From positions 248,001-312,000 of the forward strand of contig JAHLKC010000010.1 in the NCBI GenBank assembly GCA_025449115.1: 64,000 nucleotides of DNA, in the 5' to 3' direction. The position numbers were made by a program, and so were the translations under genes. Positions 34,376-44,753 of the stretch are shown one piece after another; position 1 is the first letter of the stretch; each line of letters opens with the position of its first letter. The notes under the pieces were generated by a model, which saw only the letters and a list, made by a program, of their open reading frames with translations, searched no databases and had not been told where the DNA came from. Source of the stretch: Chytridium lagenaria. Taxonomy: Eukaryota; Chytridiomycota; Chytridiomycetes; Chytridiales; Chytridiaceae.

Positions 34376-34786
34376 GAATGGCAAACTGGTGACGAGGTCT
34401 CCAGAGGTGATTGCTGAATAATTCTGATGACATATAGCTGACATATAACTTCTTATTATTCAAAGCTTCCAAAACACTACAGGTAAATATGAGGGTGGCA
34501 CTCCAAGCTAACAAGGTCTCATGACCCGTTCATCCCTCATTGTCACAAACAAACATGTATAGAAACTTAACCAAATCACGTGCGGGGATTCAATTACGGG
34601 GATTAACGCTGACACAAATGGTATGAGCAGCAAAATGAATAATAAATTTAAAACTCAGAAATTCAGGTAGGAAACAGTGCGGGGACATAAATGAGCTTAG
34701 TGAAAATAAATTAAGAACGTTGTTTGAGCAAAAGTGCGTTTAACTTTGTTTTAATTAAGCCCCGTGAACAACAAGTATTCAACAAA
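34376..34786. repeat. Diverged LTR-like sequence
   Basis: The segment 34390-34640 shares scattered words with the minus-orientation copia LTRs below (gtctccagaggtg, ctcatgacccg, gggattaacgct, atgag-agc). The last 60-80 bp (ending aagtattcaaca) match the end of the second LTR family (43577-44080), in the opposite orientation. It appears to be a mosaic of old LTR pieces at the edge of the nest. Confidence 0.5.
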
Positions 34787-35535
34787 AATGAGCGCGTAAT
34801 TCTTCAAACTGAGTTTGCGGCAACGCTTTAGTAGACAAATCTGCAGGTTGTAACTTTGTGTTAAGGAAATTGACGCGTATCTTCCTCGCGTTAACTCTGT
34901 TAAATGAATGTCACAGCTCCCCCAAAAGTTGACTAACCCAAGTCAATATGGGACAACAACTCACTCAGCGACACGTTTTACTGCCTCAGCTGTTAATTGA
35001 GCCGTCGTTTACTGTTCCTTGGTTCCCCACACAACAGCTCCCCCATTCAGTGTGATCACAAATCCACTGGTTGACTTTATGTCTGCCGGATCCGTCCCCA
35101 TGTCGGGCATCCACATATCCCACCTATTCTAGTTGCTCTCTTCTCGAATACTAAGTCCGCAGCTGCTTAGTTTGCTGAAGATATCCACAAGTGCGGTAAA
35201 GAGCATTCCAATGTGCAGGGTAGGGGTTCTCTTGGAATATTGCAGCCATACCGAGAGCAAACGCGAAATCTGGTCGCGTCCCAATCATGGCGTGCATTAA
35301 GGATCCAGCGTACTGGCGGTATCCTTGACCTTTCTCGTTCGTTTTCGATATCTGTCCATCCATTGTCTTCAACAGTTTCTTCACGGCATCCATTGGGGTG
35401 GAATGCAAAAGGGTTTTCGGTAATTCCAGCTTTTGACCCATCGTCTCGATGTATCTCTGCTGGAACACCACAATCTTCCCTTTCACACGATCATAACGAC
35501 ATTGCCACCCCAACACGTATCGAAAACGTGCAGCT
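34787..35535 (-). pseudogene. Copia pol fragment D (RT 3' part and RNase H)
   Basis: Minus-strand reading gives VLGWQCRYDRVKGKIVVFQQ, then QGYRQYAGSLMHAMIGTRPD, and a degenerate RNase H with stop codons, which ends in sequence matching the C-terminus of element A's pol. It begins abruptly in the RT thumb region at 35535, where an LTR of opposite orientation starts. It has no gag or integrase of its own. It is more diverged from A than B and C are. Confidence 0.7.
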
Positions 35536-35612
35536 TGTTGGGTTTATCATCTTTCTATTTTGTTTTGCTCAACCACATTCGTTATTTTGCCGAAGCTATT
35601 TTTCTCCCGAAC
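35536..35612 (+). repeat. 5' part of the LTR of element B, split by element A
   Basis: It starts tgttgggtttatcatctt, matching the start of the complete LTR at 49064. It stops at cccgaac, exactly where element A begins. The LTR resumes after element A at 40811. The last five bases, cgaac (35608-35612), are the target-site duplication. Confidence 0.88.
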
Positions 35613-36012
35613 TGTAGGGGTTACGGGGCTCAATTGTATTTAAATTATAATGTATTAATAAATAGAAATAAACTACAAAGAATCGTGATGGAGTCTCCAG
35701 CGGTGACAGGGAGGTAATTACTACGAAACTTCCATATATTAATGTTAACTACTTTTCGCAATACATGTAGAGGGTGGGGATTTACACCAGAACTCATGAC
35801 CCGTAAATCCCTCCAATTACGTATCATAAATAAAACATAAAGTAATAAGGTTAAAGGGATTAACGCTTCCTCAAATGGAATGAGGAGCTCAATAAACTGA
35901 TCAACTCAAAACTTAAAATAACGCGTAAACAAACAGGTTCGGGGAAAAATAACTTAGACAAAATAACGAATGTGGGTGAGAAAACAAAATAGAAAGATGA
36001 ATAAACCCAACA
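35613..36012 (-). repeat. 3' LTR of element A
   Basis: 400 bp. Terminal dinucleotides TG/CA. Nearly identical to 40408-40805; most differences are confined to the AT-rich stretch near the outer end. Confidence 0.9.
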
Positions 36013-36021
36013 TTCTCCCCC

Positions 36022-39000
36022 TCAGCTTTCTAACCTTGCAGTTTTAATCAACCACTTTAACCATCCCAAACTTTGCTCGTAATTCTTCAAACTTCGTTCG
36101 AGGCAAAGCTTTCGTAAACAAGTCTGCAGGTTGCTCCTTGTGTTCAGGTACTCCACGCGTATTTTCTTCGCGTTAACCCTATCTCGTATGACGTGGAACC
36201 TTCTATCCACGTGTCGCGAACTTTGCGATATTATCGGCGTGCTGGCGAGGGAATTTGCTGTCGTGTTGTCGCCGTAAATCACCGGAGGGTCATTAAACGT
36301 ATAACCCAACTCCCCCAGAAGTTGGCTAACCCATATCATATGTGACGATGCTTCACTAAGTGAAACATATTCAGCTTCTGCGGTAGACTGAGCCGTCGTT
36401 GCTTGTTTTCGTTCCCCACACCACAGCTCCCCCGTTCAACGTGATCACAAAACCACTCGTTGACTTCATGTCGTCTGGATCCGTTCCCATGTCGGCGTCT
36501 GCATATCCCACCAATTCCAGCTTGTCCTTTCTAGTATACTGAATTCCCAATTGCTTCGTTTGCTGTAAGTATCCACAAGTTCGGTAAAGCGCATCCCAAT
36601 GCGCTGGGTAAGGGTTCTCTTGAAACCTAGCGCTCATTCCAGCGCGAATGCTATATCAGGTCGAGTTCCAATCATCGCATGCATTAAGGATCCAGTGTAC
36701 TGTCGGTATCCTTGATTCTTCTCGTTCGTTTTCGTTATCTCCCCTTCCATGTTCTTCAGGAGTTTCTTCACGGCGTCCATTGGGTATAGTGTAAAAGAGT
36801 TTTCGGTAATTCCAGCTTTTGACCCATCGTTTCGATGTATCTCTGCTGGAACACCACAATCTTCCCTTTTACACGATCATAGCGACATTGCCACCCCAGG
36901 ACGTATCGAAAACTTGGAGCTCTTGTACCTCGGTAACGTCTCATGAATCGTTTTTCTGATCGATCTAATTCCTCCTTGCTCGTCGACGCTTCTATGATAT
37001 CATCACGTAACTCCCTTCAAGGTGAGATCCTTGCCGTTTCGCTTGTAATAAAGACATGGATCCGCCGCTGAGCGAGTAAACTTCTCCTCGTCGACTTGGA
37101 ACGTGTTCAAGTCGGTGTTGAAACACATTGGTGCTTGAACGAGTCCGTAGAGACTCTTCATGCACAGGCACACCCAGTCTTCTTTCCCTTCAACGACGAA
37201 TCCTTCAGGCTGTTCAATATATATCTCATGATCTTCCAACTTCCCATTCAAGAACGCGGTCTTGACGTCGTATTGTCGAATCTCCATGTTTTCTTGACAA
37301 GCGACCGCAAGCATCACTCTCAACGTCGCTTGCTTGATGACGGTGCGAATTTCTCGTCATAGTCGATTCCTTGTTTTGCGAGTAACCTTTAGCAACAAAT
37401 CTCGCTTTTCGTTTATCGAGATTTCCCAACTCATCTCGCTTTGTTTTGTACACCCATCCTGATTTAATAATCTTTCTCCCTTTAGGTCGGGGAACCAACC
37501 TCCATGTTCCCATCTCAACTAAACTTTTCATTTCTCCTCCATCGCTTTCCTCCACTCGTCCTTCTCCTTCCTACCCATCGCTTCCTGGTAGGTCTTTGGT
37601 TCGTCGTCATCTTCTAACGATGCCGTGTTTGCTGATGGTCTAACCGTCCAAAACTCTCCAGGCTTCTTCTTGTTCCGTGATGACCTTCGAAGGGATGTTT
37701 CGTATGGCTCATCCAGGTCTTCACGGAAGTTTGGAACTCTTCTTCCACCAGATCGACGAACCGTAGGTGAGTGAGGTTCCTCTCTTTCTTCATCTTCATC
37801 GTCGTCGCGATCGGGTGTATGATAACTAACATTATCATCTTCGTCATCAGACTCTTCGTCGTTAATCGCCGTGTCAACTTCACTACCACCAGAGCTTGAC
37901 GAGTCTGTAGAGTAATCCGGTAAGTCTAGGTCGTTTTTCCATTCTTGAACCTCCCCTTCAAACTTTGATTCTCCCTTCTCTGCTTCTGCCGCCATTACTC
38001 CCTCGTTAAAATCACTGACTTGCTTCTAACCAACTTATTTTTGCAAATCCCAAGGCCGATCCCAGCGGTTCATACCCACGGAGAGCACACCGTCGTGCGT
38101 TGAAATCTCCCTTCTTTCGTTGCTGCTTGGGTATCAATACGAGTGCCAGGCAACCCCAACCACGAGTCTGACAAGTCAGGTTTCACTCCAGCGAATCTCT
38201 CAAGCGGCGTTGCATCTTGTTCGTTCGTTCGAGTTGGCGATCGGTTAATGAGGTAAGCTGCAGCCATCACGGCTTCACCAAAAACGCGTTTCGAGTTTTT
38301 GAAGAACTTAACATGCTTTTAGACTCTCGTCAAGGTCCTGTTCATCCGTTCGGCAACACCGTTCTGTTGCGGTGTGTACGGCATGGTGAACGTAAGTCGA
38401 ATCCCATGCTCTAAGCACCAATCCTTCATTAGTTTGTTGTTGAATTCGCCGCCGTTGTCTGCCACGATTTCAATGAGCTTCCTTTTGATTTTCTTCTCGG
38501 CTTCTTCTTTAAAACTTTTGATGAACTTGAATGACTCATTCTTCTTCTTGCACAGGTAAACGGTAACGTAGTTTGTCGCGCTGTCGACGATGGTGAGGAA
38601 GTAACGTGCGCCGCCATTTGACGCGGTCTTCATAGGTCCAACGATGTCGACGTGGATTTTCTCGAGAGGCTCCTTGGCTTTCAACTCGTCGGGTTTGTCA
38701 GGAAATGATGTCCTTGTCATTTTCCCATCAACACAACCCTCACACAGGTAAGTGTCTCTTCATTCGTCATCTTGACCCCTTCGCTACCTTCATTAACTTC
38801 TTCACTCCCTTCTTTCCTAGATGACCCATCCGCAAGTGCCACTGGTGCGGTGTCAGAGTCTTCTCGACCTTTTGCTGAGGTGCTTGGCTTGAATTCGATG
38901 ACTTGATCAAGGTAAATGAGATTCTCTTTGCTGCTGTAGGTGAACGTTGCAAGTGCTTGTGCTGACGGTTCTTTCTTTGGTTTAAGGTCGTATCCGTCGT

Positions 39001-40290
39001 CCTTCGGGAATATGTCAAGATCCTTCTTTCTCGCCATCCCAAGCGAGATCAGGTTCCGTCCGATGTTTGGTACGTATAAACGTTCTTTGAGTATTAACGT
39101 TCCTGTTCTTTCGCCGTTTCTAATCTTCACTTCACAGTCACCAACTCCACGGGATTCAAGATTGCTGTTGTTGTCGGCAGTGCTGATGTTGCACTGGATG
39201 GAGCGGTAGTTCGACAGGATGTTGCGCTGGAACGTCATGTGGTGAGTGGCTCCAGAGTCTAACATCCATCTGGTGTCTCTAGTCTGCGGACCGCCTTCCG
39301 AGCTCATGTTGACGGTAGGTACTGCTGCAACGAATACCACAGGATTTCCTCCGTTGTTGTTGTTCTGATTGTTGTTTTGGTTTGCCAGGTTTGCATTAGG
39401 TCCTCGATTCCAACCACCTCGGCCTCGACCTCCTCTTCCCGTCCTCCTCGACCACGGAAACCACCGCGACCTCTCTTCGGTAAAACCTCTTCCTGCAGCC
39501 GCAGGTTGAGCTTGGGTTCGTTGTCTCTTTCATTTCTGTTGTCGTTATTTCTTCTCGCGCTCCAACAGTCTCTTGCTAAGTGGCCTTTCTTTCCGCAATT
39601 GTAGCATTCTCGGTCCTCGCCGCCGCGGTGTCTTTGTTGTTGATTATTGTAGCGTCCCGCAGCGTGAGCCTGAGCGCCTTCTTCTCTTCATTTTCTTTCT
39701 TTCTCTCTTTCAGTTTCGTTTCATGATCTAACAGCTTTCCAACGACATAGGCATAGTCAGCCTCGGCTTTGGGTTCGTTCTCGAGGAGATTGACTATGAT
39801 GTCGTATCCGGGAGGGTCGTCAAGAGGATGGAGATGTGTTGCGGGGTTGCCGTGTCTTCCCCCGCTGCCTTCAGTTGCTGAATGGTTGACGAGACCTCCG
39901 CGATGTAAGTCTTTAAGTCGTCTTCTTCTTTCATCTTCAAGTTCGTGAGTTTGCGTCTAATCGCGTTTCTGTTCGTCTGAGCCTTTCTTCATAGGTCTCG
40001 ATTATTTTATCCCACGTCGCCTTTGCCGTGGATTCATCCTGTATCAACGGTAGGATGATGTCGTGAACTCTTGATTCGATTCTTGCTTTTGCTTTCATGT
40101 CCAGGTCTTCTTCTTCTAACCTAGTCTTCTTTTCGGCATTTGTAGGCGTGTCAACGACATAGGGCGTCCAGCCCTTCTCGACGATCTTCCAAAGGCCTTT
40201 GCCTTTCAAGTACCCGATCATGCGGTACTTCCAGATGTGGAACTGTGTCCCATCAAACATCACCGGTTTGTCGTCGTTCTCTTTCGTCAT
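36022..40290 (-). CDS. Copia gag-pol of element A, frame-broken
   Basis: About 4.27 kb, the usual length of a copia polyprotein. Gag begins MTKENDDKPVMFDGTQF at 40290. The zinc knuckle CYNCGKKGHLARDC lies near 39600 and is followed by an RGRGG-rich tract. The aspartic protease has LDSGATHHMT. Integrase has MGHLGKKGV of the zinc region, then D (VDIVGPM), D (VADNGGEF) and E (NGVAERMN). RT has YDVKTAFLNGKLEDHEIYIE; RNase H has GYADADMGTDPDDMKS. The frame shifts repeatedly, and the RT Y-V-D-D box near 37010 is disrupted by two small deletions. These may be sequence errors or real decay, so activity cannot be judged. Confidence 0.85.
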
Positions 40291-40383
40291 CTTCTCGTGT
40301 TGACAGCTTGCTTTCTTTCTTGGGATGAATGCTCTTTTCTCTTTTACTCTTCGGCCCTCAAATGGATCGATTCACTCCTCCTT

Positions 40384-40407
40384 CCAACCAGGTGAAGTGC
40401 TACCACT
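40384..40407 (-). other. Primer-binding site of element A
   Basis: Directly inside the 5' LTR the element-sense sequence is agtggtagcacttcacc. It would pair with a tRNA ending ggtgaagtgctacca. That acceptor stem implies an A1:U72 pair, typical of eukaryotic initiator tRNA-Met, the usual primer in the Ty1/copia group. The tRNA assignment is an inference. Confidence 0.5.
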
Positions 40408-40805
40408 TGTAGGGGTTACGGGGCTCAATTGTAATTAAATTATAATATTAATAAAAGAATTAAACTATAAAGAATAGTGATGGAGTCTCCAGCGGTGACA
40501 GGGAGGTAATTACTACGAAACTTCCATATATTAATGTTAACTACTTTTCGCAATACATGTAGAGGGTGGGGATTTACACCAGAACTCATGACCCGTAAAT
40601 CCCTCCAATTACGTATCATAAATAAAACATAAAGTAATAAGGTTAAAGGGATTAACGCTTCCTCAAATGGAATGAGGAGCTCAATAAACTGATCAACTCA
40701 AAACTTAAAATAACGCGTAAACAAACAGGTTCGGGGAAAAATAACTTAGACAAAATAACGAATGTGGGTGAGAAAACAAAAAATAGAAAGATGAATAACC
40801 CAACA
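40408..40805 (-). repeat. 5' LTR of element A
   Basis: 398 bp, TG/CA ends, adjoining the duplicated cgaac at 40806-40810. Confidence 0.9.
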
Positions 40806-40810
40806 CGAAC

Positions 40811-41132
40811 CTTATTTGTTTACGCGTTATTTAAGTTTTGATTTGATCAGTTTTATGGAGATCCTCATTCCATTTGAGGATGCGTTAATTCCTTAACTTT
40901 ATTATTTTATGTTTAGCTTATGATACGTAATTGGAGGGATTTACGGATCATGAGTTCTGATGTAAATCCCCACTTTCTACATGTATTGCGAAAAGTAGTT
41001 AGAATCAATATATGGAAGTTTCGTAGTCATTTAGCTCCCTGTCACCGCTGGAGACTCCATCACAATTTTATAGTTTAATTCTCTTTATTAATTCATTATA
41101 TTTAATTACAATTCAGCCCCGTAACCCCTACA
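40811..41132 (+). repeat. 3' part of the 5' LTR of element B
   Basis: Continues the LTR begun at 35536-35612 and ends cccctaca, followed by the same primer-site sequence (agtggtagcacttcacc) as element A. Confidence 0.88.
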
Positions 41133-42399
41133 AGTGGTAGCACTTCACCTGGTTGGAAGGAGGAGTGAATTGATCCATTGAGGACCGAAGAGTAAACGAG
41201 AAGAGAGCGATCATCCCAAGAAAGAAAGCTGTCAACACGAGAAGATGACGAAAGATAACGACGACAAACCTGTGATGTTTGATGGGACACAGTTCCACAT
41301 CTGGAAGTACAGCATGATCGGGTACTTGAAAGGCAAAGCCTTTGGAAGATCGTCAAGAAGGGCTGGACGCCCTACGCTGTCGTTGACACGCCTACAAATG
41401 CCGAAAAGAAGACTAGGTTAGAAGAAGAAGACTTGGACATGAAAGCAAAAGCAAGAATCGAATCAAGAGTTCACGACATCATCCTACCGTTGATACAGGA
41501 TGAACCCACGGCAAAGGCAACTTGGGATAAAATCATCGAGACTTATGAGAGAAAGGCTCAGACAAACAGAAACGCGATTAGACGCAAACTCACAAACTTG
41601 AAGATTGCGGAGGTCTCGTCAACCATTCAACAACTGAAGGCTGCGGGGGAAGACACGGCAACCGCAACACATCTCCATCCTCTTGACGACCCTGCCGGAA
41701 GCATATGACATCATAGTAAATCTGCTCGAGAACGAACCCAAAGCCGAGGCTGACTATGCCTATGTCGTCGGAAAGCTGTTAGACCATGTAACGAAACTGA
41801 AAGAGAGAAAGAAGGAAAATGAGGAGAACGAAGGCGCACAGGCTCACGCTGCGGGACGCTACAACAATCTACAACAAAGACACCGCGGCGGCGAGGACCG
41901 AGAATGCTACAATTGCGGAAAGAAAGGTCACTTAGCAAGAGACTGCTGGAACGCGAGAAGAAATAACGACAACAGAAACGAAAGAGATAACGAACCTCAA
42001 GCTCAACCTGCGGCAGCTGGAAGAGGCTTTTTCCGGGGAAGAGGCCGCGGTGGTTTCCGTGGTCGAGGAGGACGCGGAAGAGGAGGTCGAGGCCGAGGTT
42101 GGAATCGAGGACCTAACGCAAACCTGGCAAACCAAAACAACAATCAGAACAACAACAACGGAGGGAACCCAGTAGTCTTTGTTGCAGCCGTGCCAACCGT
42201 CAACATGAGTGGGGATGGTGCGTTGCAAGCGAGAGACACTAGATGGATGTTAGATTCAGGCGCCACTCACCACATGACCTTTCAGCGCAACATCCTGACG
42301 AATTATAGCTCAATCCAGTGCAATATCAGCACTGCTGACACTCAGAGCGAGCTCGAATCGAGAGGAGTCGGAGACTGTGAAGTGAAGATTAGAATTGGA

Positions 42400-42792
42400 T
42401 GTAGGGGTTACGGGGCTCAATTGTAATTAAAATATAATGTATTAATAAAGAGGATTAAAGTATAAAATGGTGATGGAGTCTCCAGCGGTGACAGGGAGCT
42501 AATTACTACAAACTTCCATATATTGATGTTAACTACTTTTGCAATACATGTAGAGGGTGGGGATTTACATCAGAACCATGACCCGTAAATCCCTCCAATT
42601 ACGTATCATAAACTAAACATAAAATAATAAAGTTAAGGGATTAACGCATCCTCAAATGGAATGAGGAGCTCAATAAAACTGATCAAATCGAAACTTAAAA
42701 TAACGCGTAAATAAATAAAGTTCGGGGGTAACTTAAATAAAATAACGAATGTCGGTGAGTAAAACAAAAACAGAAAGATGAATAACCCAACA
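42400..42792 (-). repeat. Solo LTR (same family as A) inside element B
   Basis: 393 bp, TG/CA ends, minus orientation, flanked by the 5-bp duplication ttgga (42395-42399 and 42793-42797). No internal sequence is attached, so it arose by LTR-LTR recombination after insertion into the protease region of element B. Confidence 0.92.
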
Positions 42793-43576
42793 TTGGAGGT
42801 AGAACCGGAACACTAATACTTAAGAACGTTTTGTACGTACCAAACATCGGACGGAATCTGATCTCGCTTGGGATGGCGAGGAAGAAGGAATTGGACATCT
42901 TTCCAACAGATGATGGGTATGATCTGAAACCGAAGAAAAGACCATCAGCACAAGCGCTAGCAACATTTACATACAGCAGCAAGGAAAACCTCATTTACCT
43001 TGATCAAGCGTCGGAGTCTAAACCCAGCACCTCTGTTGCAAAGGCTGGGAAGCCACTATCGCCGCATCAGTGGCACCTGAGGATGGGTCATCTAGGAAAG
43101 AAGAGTGTGAAGAAGTTAGTGAGGGTTGCAAAGGGAGTCACCATGACAGATGAAGAGGACACTCACCTTTGCGAAGGGTGTGTTGATGGAAAGATGACGA
43201 GAGTTTCATTCTCTGACAAACCTGACGAATTCAAAGCAAAAGAACCGCTCGAGAAGATCCATGTCGATATTGTGGGTCCTATGAAGAACACATCAAACGG
43301 CGGCGCTCGTTACTTCTTAATGATTGTGGACAGCGCCACAAATTACGTGACGGTCTATTTATGCAAGAAGAAAAACGAATCAGTCAAGTACATCAAGGGC
43401 TACAAAGAAGAAGCAGAAAAACGCATTAAACAAAAACTAAAAGAGATTGTGGCGGACAACAGTGGGGAGTTCAACAATAAGGCAATGAAGGATTGGTGTT
43501 TGGAGCATGGAATTCGACTCACCTTTACCATGCTATACACACCGCAACAGAACGGTGTTGCTGAGAGGATGAACCG

Positions 43577-44080
43577 TGTTGAATACTTGTTGTTCACGGG
43601 GCTCAATTAAAACAAAGTTAAACGCACTTTTGCTCGAACAACGTTCTTGATTTATTTCGACTCAAAACGCGAGTCTTTAAATACTCAAACAAAACGAACA
43701 AGTAAAGAGGAAAGACAACACAAAGGTAAACCTATCGGAGACGCGTACACTCACGCGTTAAACTCTCCACCACAAAGATAAACAAATCAGAGAGCCTTGA
43801 CGGGAACAAAGGGAATAAAGGCTAGAAGGGAATGTCCAATCACAAACAGGTAGAATTATAATTAAACTGGCATAAAGAAAATAAACCAATCAAGGAAGGT
43901 AAATCAAAGTGGAAATTTAAATGAGTCCAGAATGTAAATCAGAAGTTCAGTGGGCGCGTTCGCGCTCAACTCTAACGACGCGTAAATTCCAGAGCACTCT
44001 AGTGTTGCGCCCGACGCCGCGGACTAATGGTGCGAGTGATCCTGACGCGTCCTTGTGAGTCAAGTGAGCGAAACCCAACA
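43577..44080 (-). repeat. Solo LTR of a second family inside element B
   Basis: 504 bp, beginning tgttgaatacttgttg and ending aacccaaca on the plus strand, flanked by aaccg duplications (43572-43576 and 44081-44085). It shares only the acggggctcaatt and aacccaaca ends with the main family, so it belongs to a related but distinct copia lineage. No complete element of this family is in the window. Confidence 0.9.
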
Positions 44081-44753
44081 AACCGGAACCTTAACGAGCG
44101 TTCTAAAAGTATGTTAAGCTTGTCAAAACTTGAAACGTGTTTTTGGGAGAAGCTATAATGGCGGGCTTAGAGTCATGCTAGCGGTCGCCTGCCAAGAAGA
44201 CATGGAAATTAGGCAGTACGACGTCAAGACTGCATTTTTAAATGGCAAGCTTGAAGATCACGAAATCTACATTGAGCAACCCGAGGGTTTTTGTGGTTGA
44301 AGGGAAAGAAGATTGGGTTTGCTTGTGCATGAAGAGTCTCTACGGCTTGGTTCAAGCACCGTTGTGTTTCAATAACAACTTGAACACGTTCCAAGTTGAT
44401 GAGGAGCGTTTCACGAGGTCAGCAGCGGACCCGTGTCTCTACTACAAGAGGAACGGCAAGGACAATACTATGAAAGGGGTCTATGTCGACGATATCATTG
44501 AAGCGTCAACAAGCAAGGAGGAACTGGACAGATCGGAGAAAAAATTTATGAGACGTTACCGTGGAACACGAGCTGCAAGTTTTCGATACTATAATTCTCT
44601 TTATTAATTTAATTATATTTAAACTACAATTGAGCCCCGTAACCCACTTCACCTGGTTGGAAGGAGGAGTGAATCGATCCATTTGAGGGCCGAAGAGTAA
44701 AAGAGAAAAGAGCGTGTATCCCATTAAAGAAAGAAAGCTGTCAACACGAGAAG

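Larger units (their letters stand above)
35613..40805 (-). mobile_element. Ty1/copia retrotransposon A, complete with two LTRs
   Basis: A 5193-bp element in reverse orientation, bounded by LTRs at 35613-36012 and 40408-40805 that begin TG and end CA. It is flanked on both sides by the 5-bp duplication cgaac (35608-35612 and 40806-40810). The LTRs differ at only a handful of positions, so insertion is recent relative to its neighbours. A purine tract (ctgagggggagaa in element sense) precedes the 3' LTR. A primer site beginning tggtagcacttcacc follows the 5' LTR. The coding order is gag, protease, integrase, RT, RNase H, which defines copia rather than gypsy. Confidence 0.92.
41133..44587 (+). 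mobile_element. Copia element B internal region, interrupted by two solo LTRs and truncated
   Basis: Gag starts at 41245, with the knuckle CYNCGKKGHLARDC near 41905. Protease LDSGATHHMT is at about 42250. A solo LTR splits the gene at 42400-42792. The open frame 42831-43576 carries GPMKNTSNGGARYF, VADNSGEF and TPQQNGVAERMNR of integrase. A second, different solo LTR interrupts at 43577-44080. RT resumes after a deletion (VMLAVACQEDMEIRQYDVKT), includes an intact YVDDI box near 44490, and stops in RT at RAASFRY where element C begins. No RNase H or 3' LTR of its own remains in this orientation. The piece lacks the integrase-RT linker, so it is non-functional. Confidence 0.85.
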
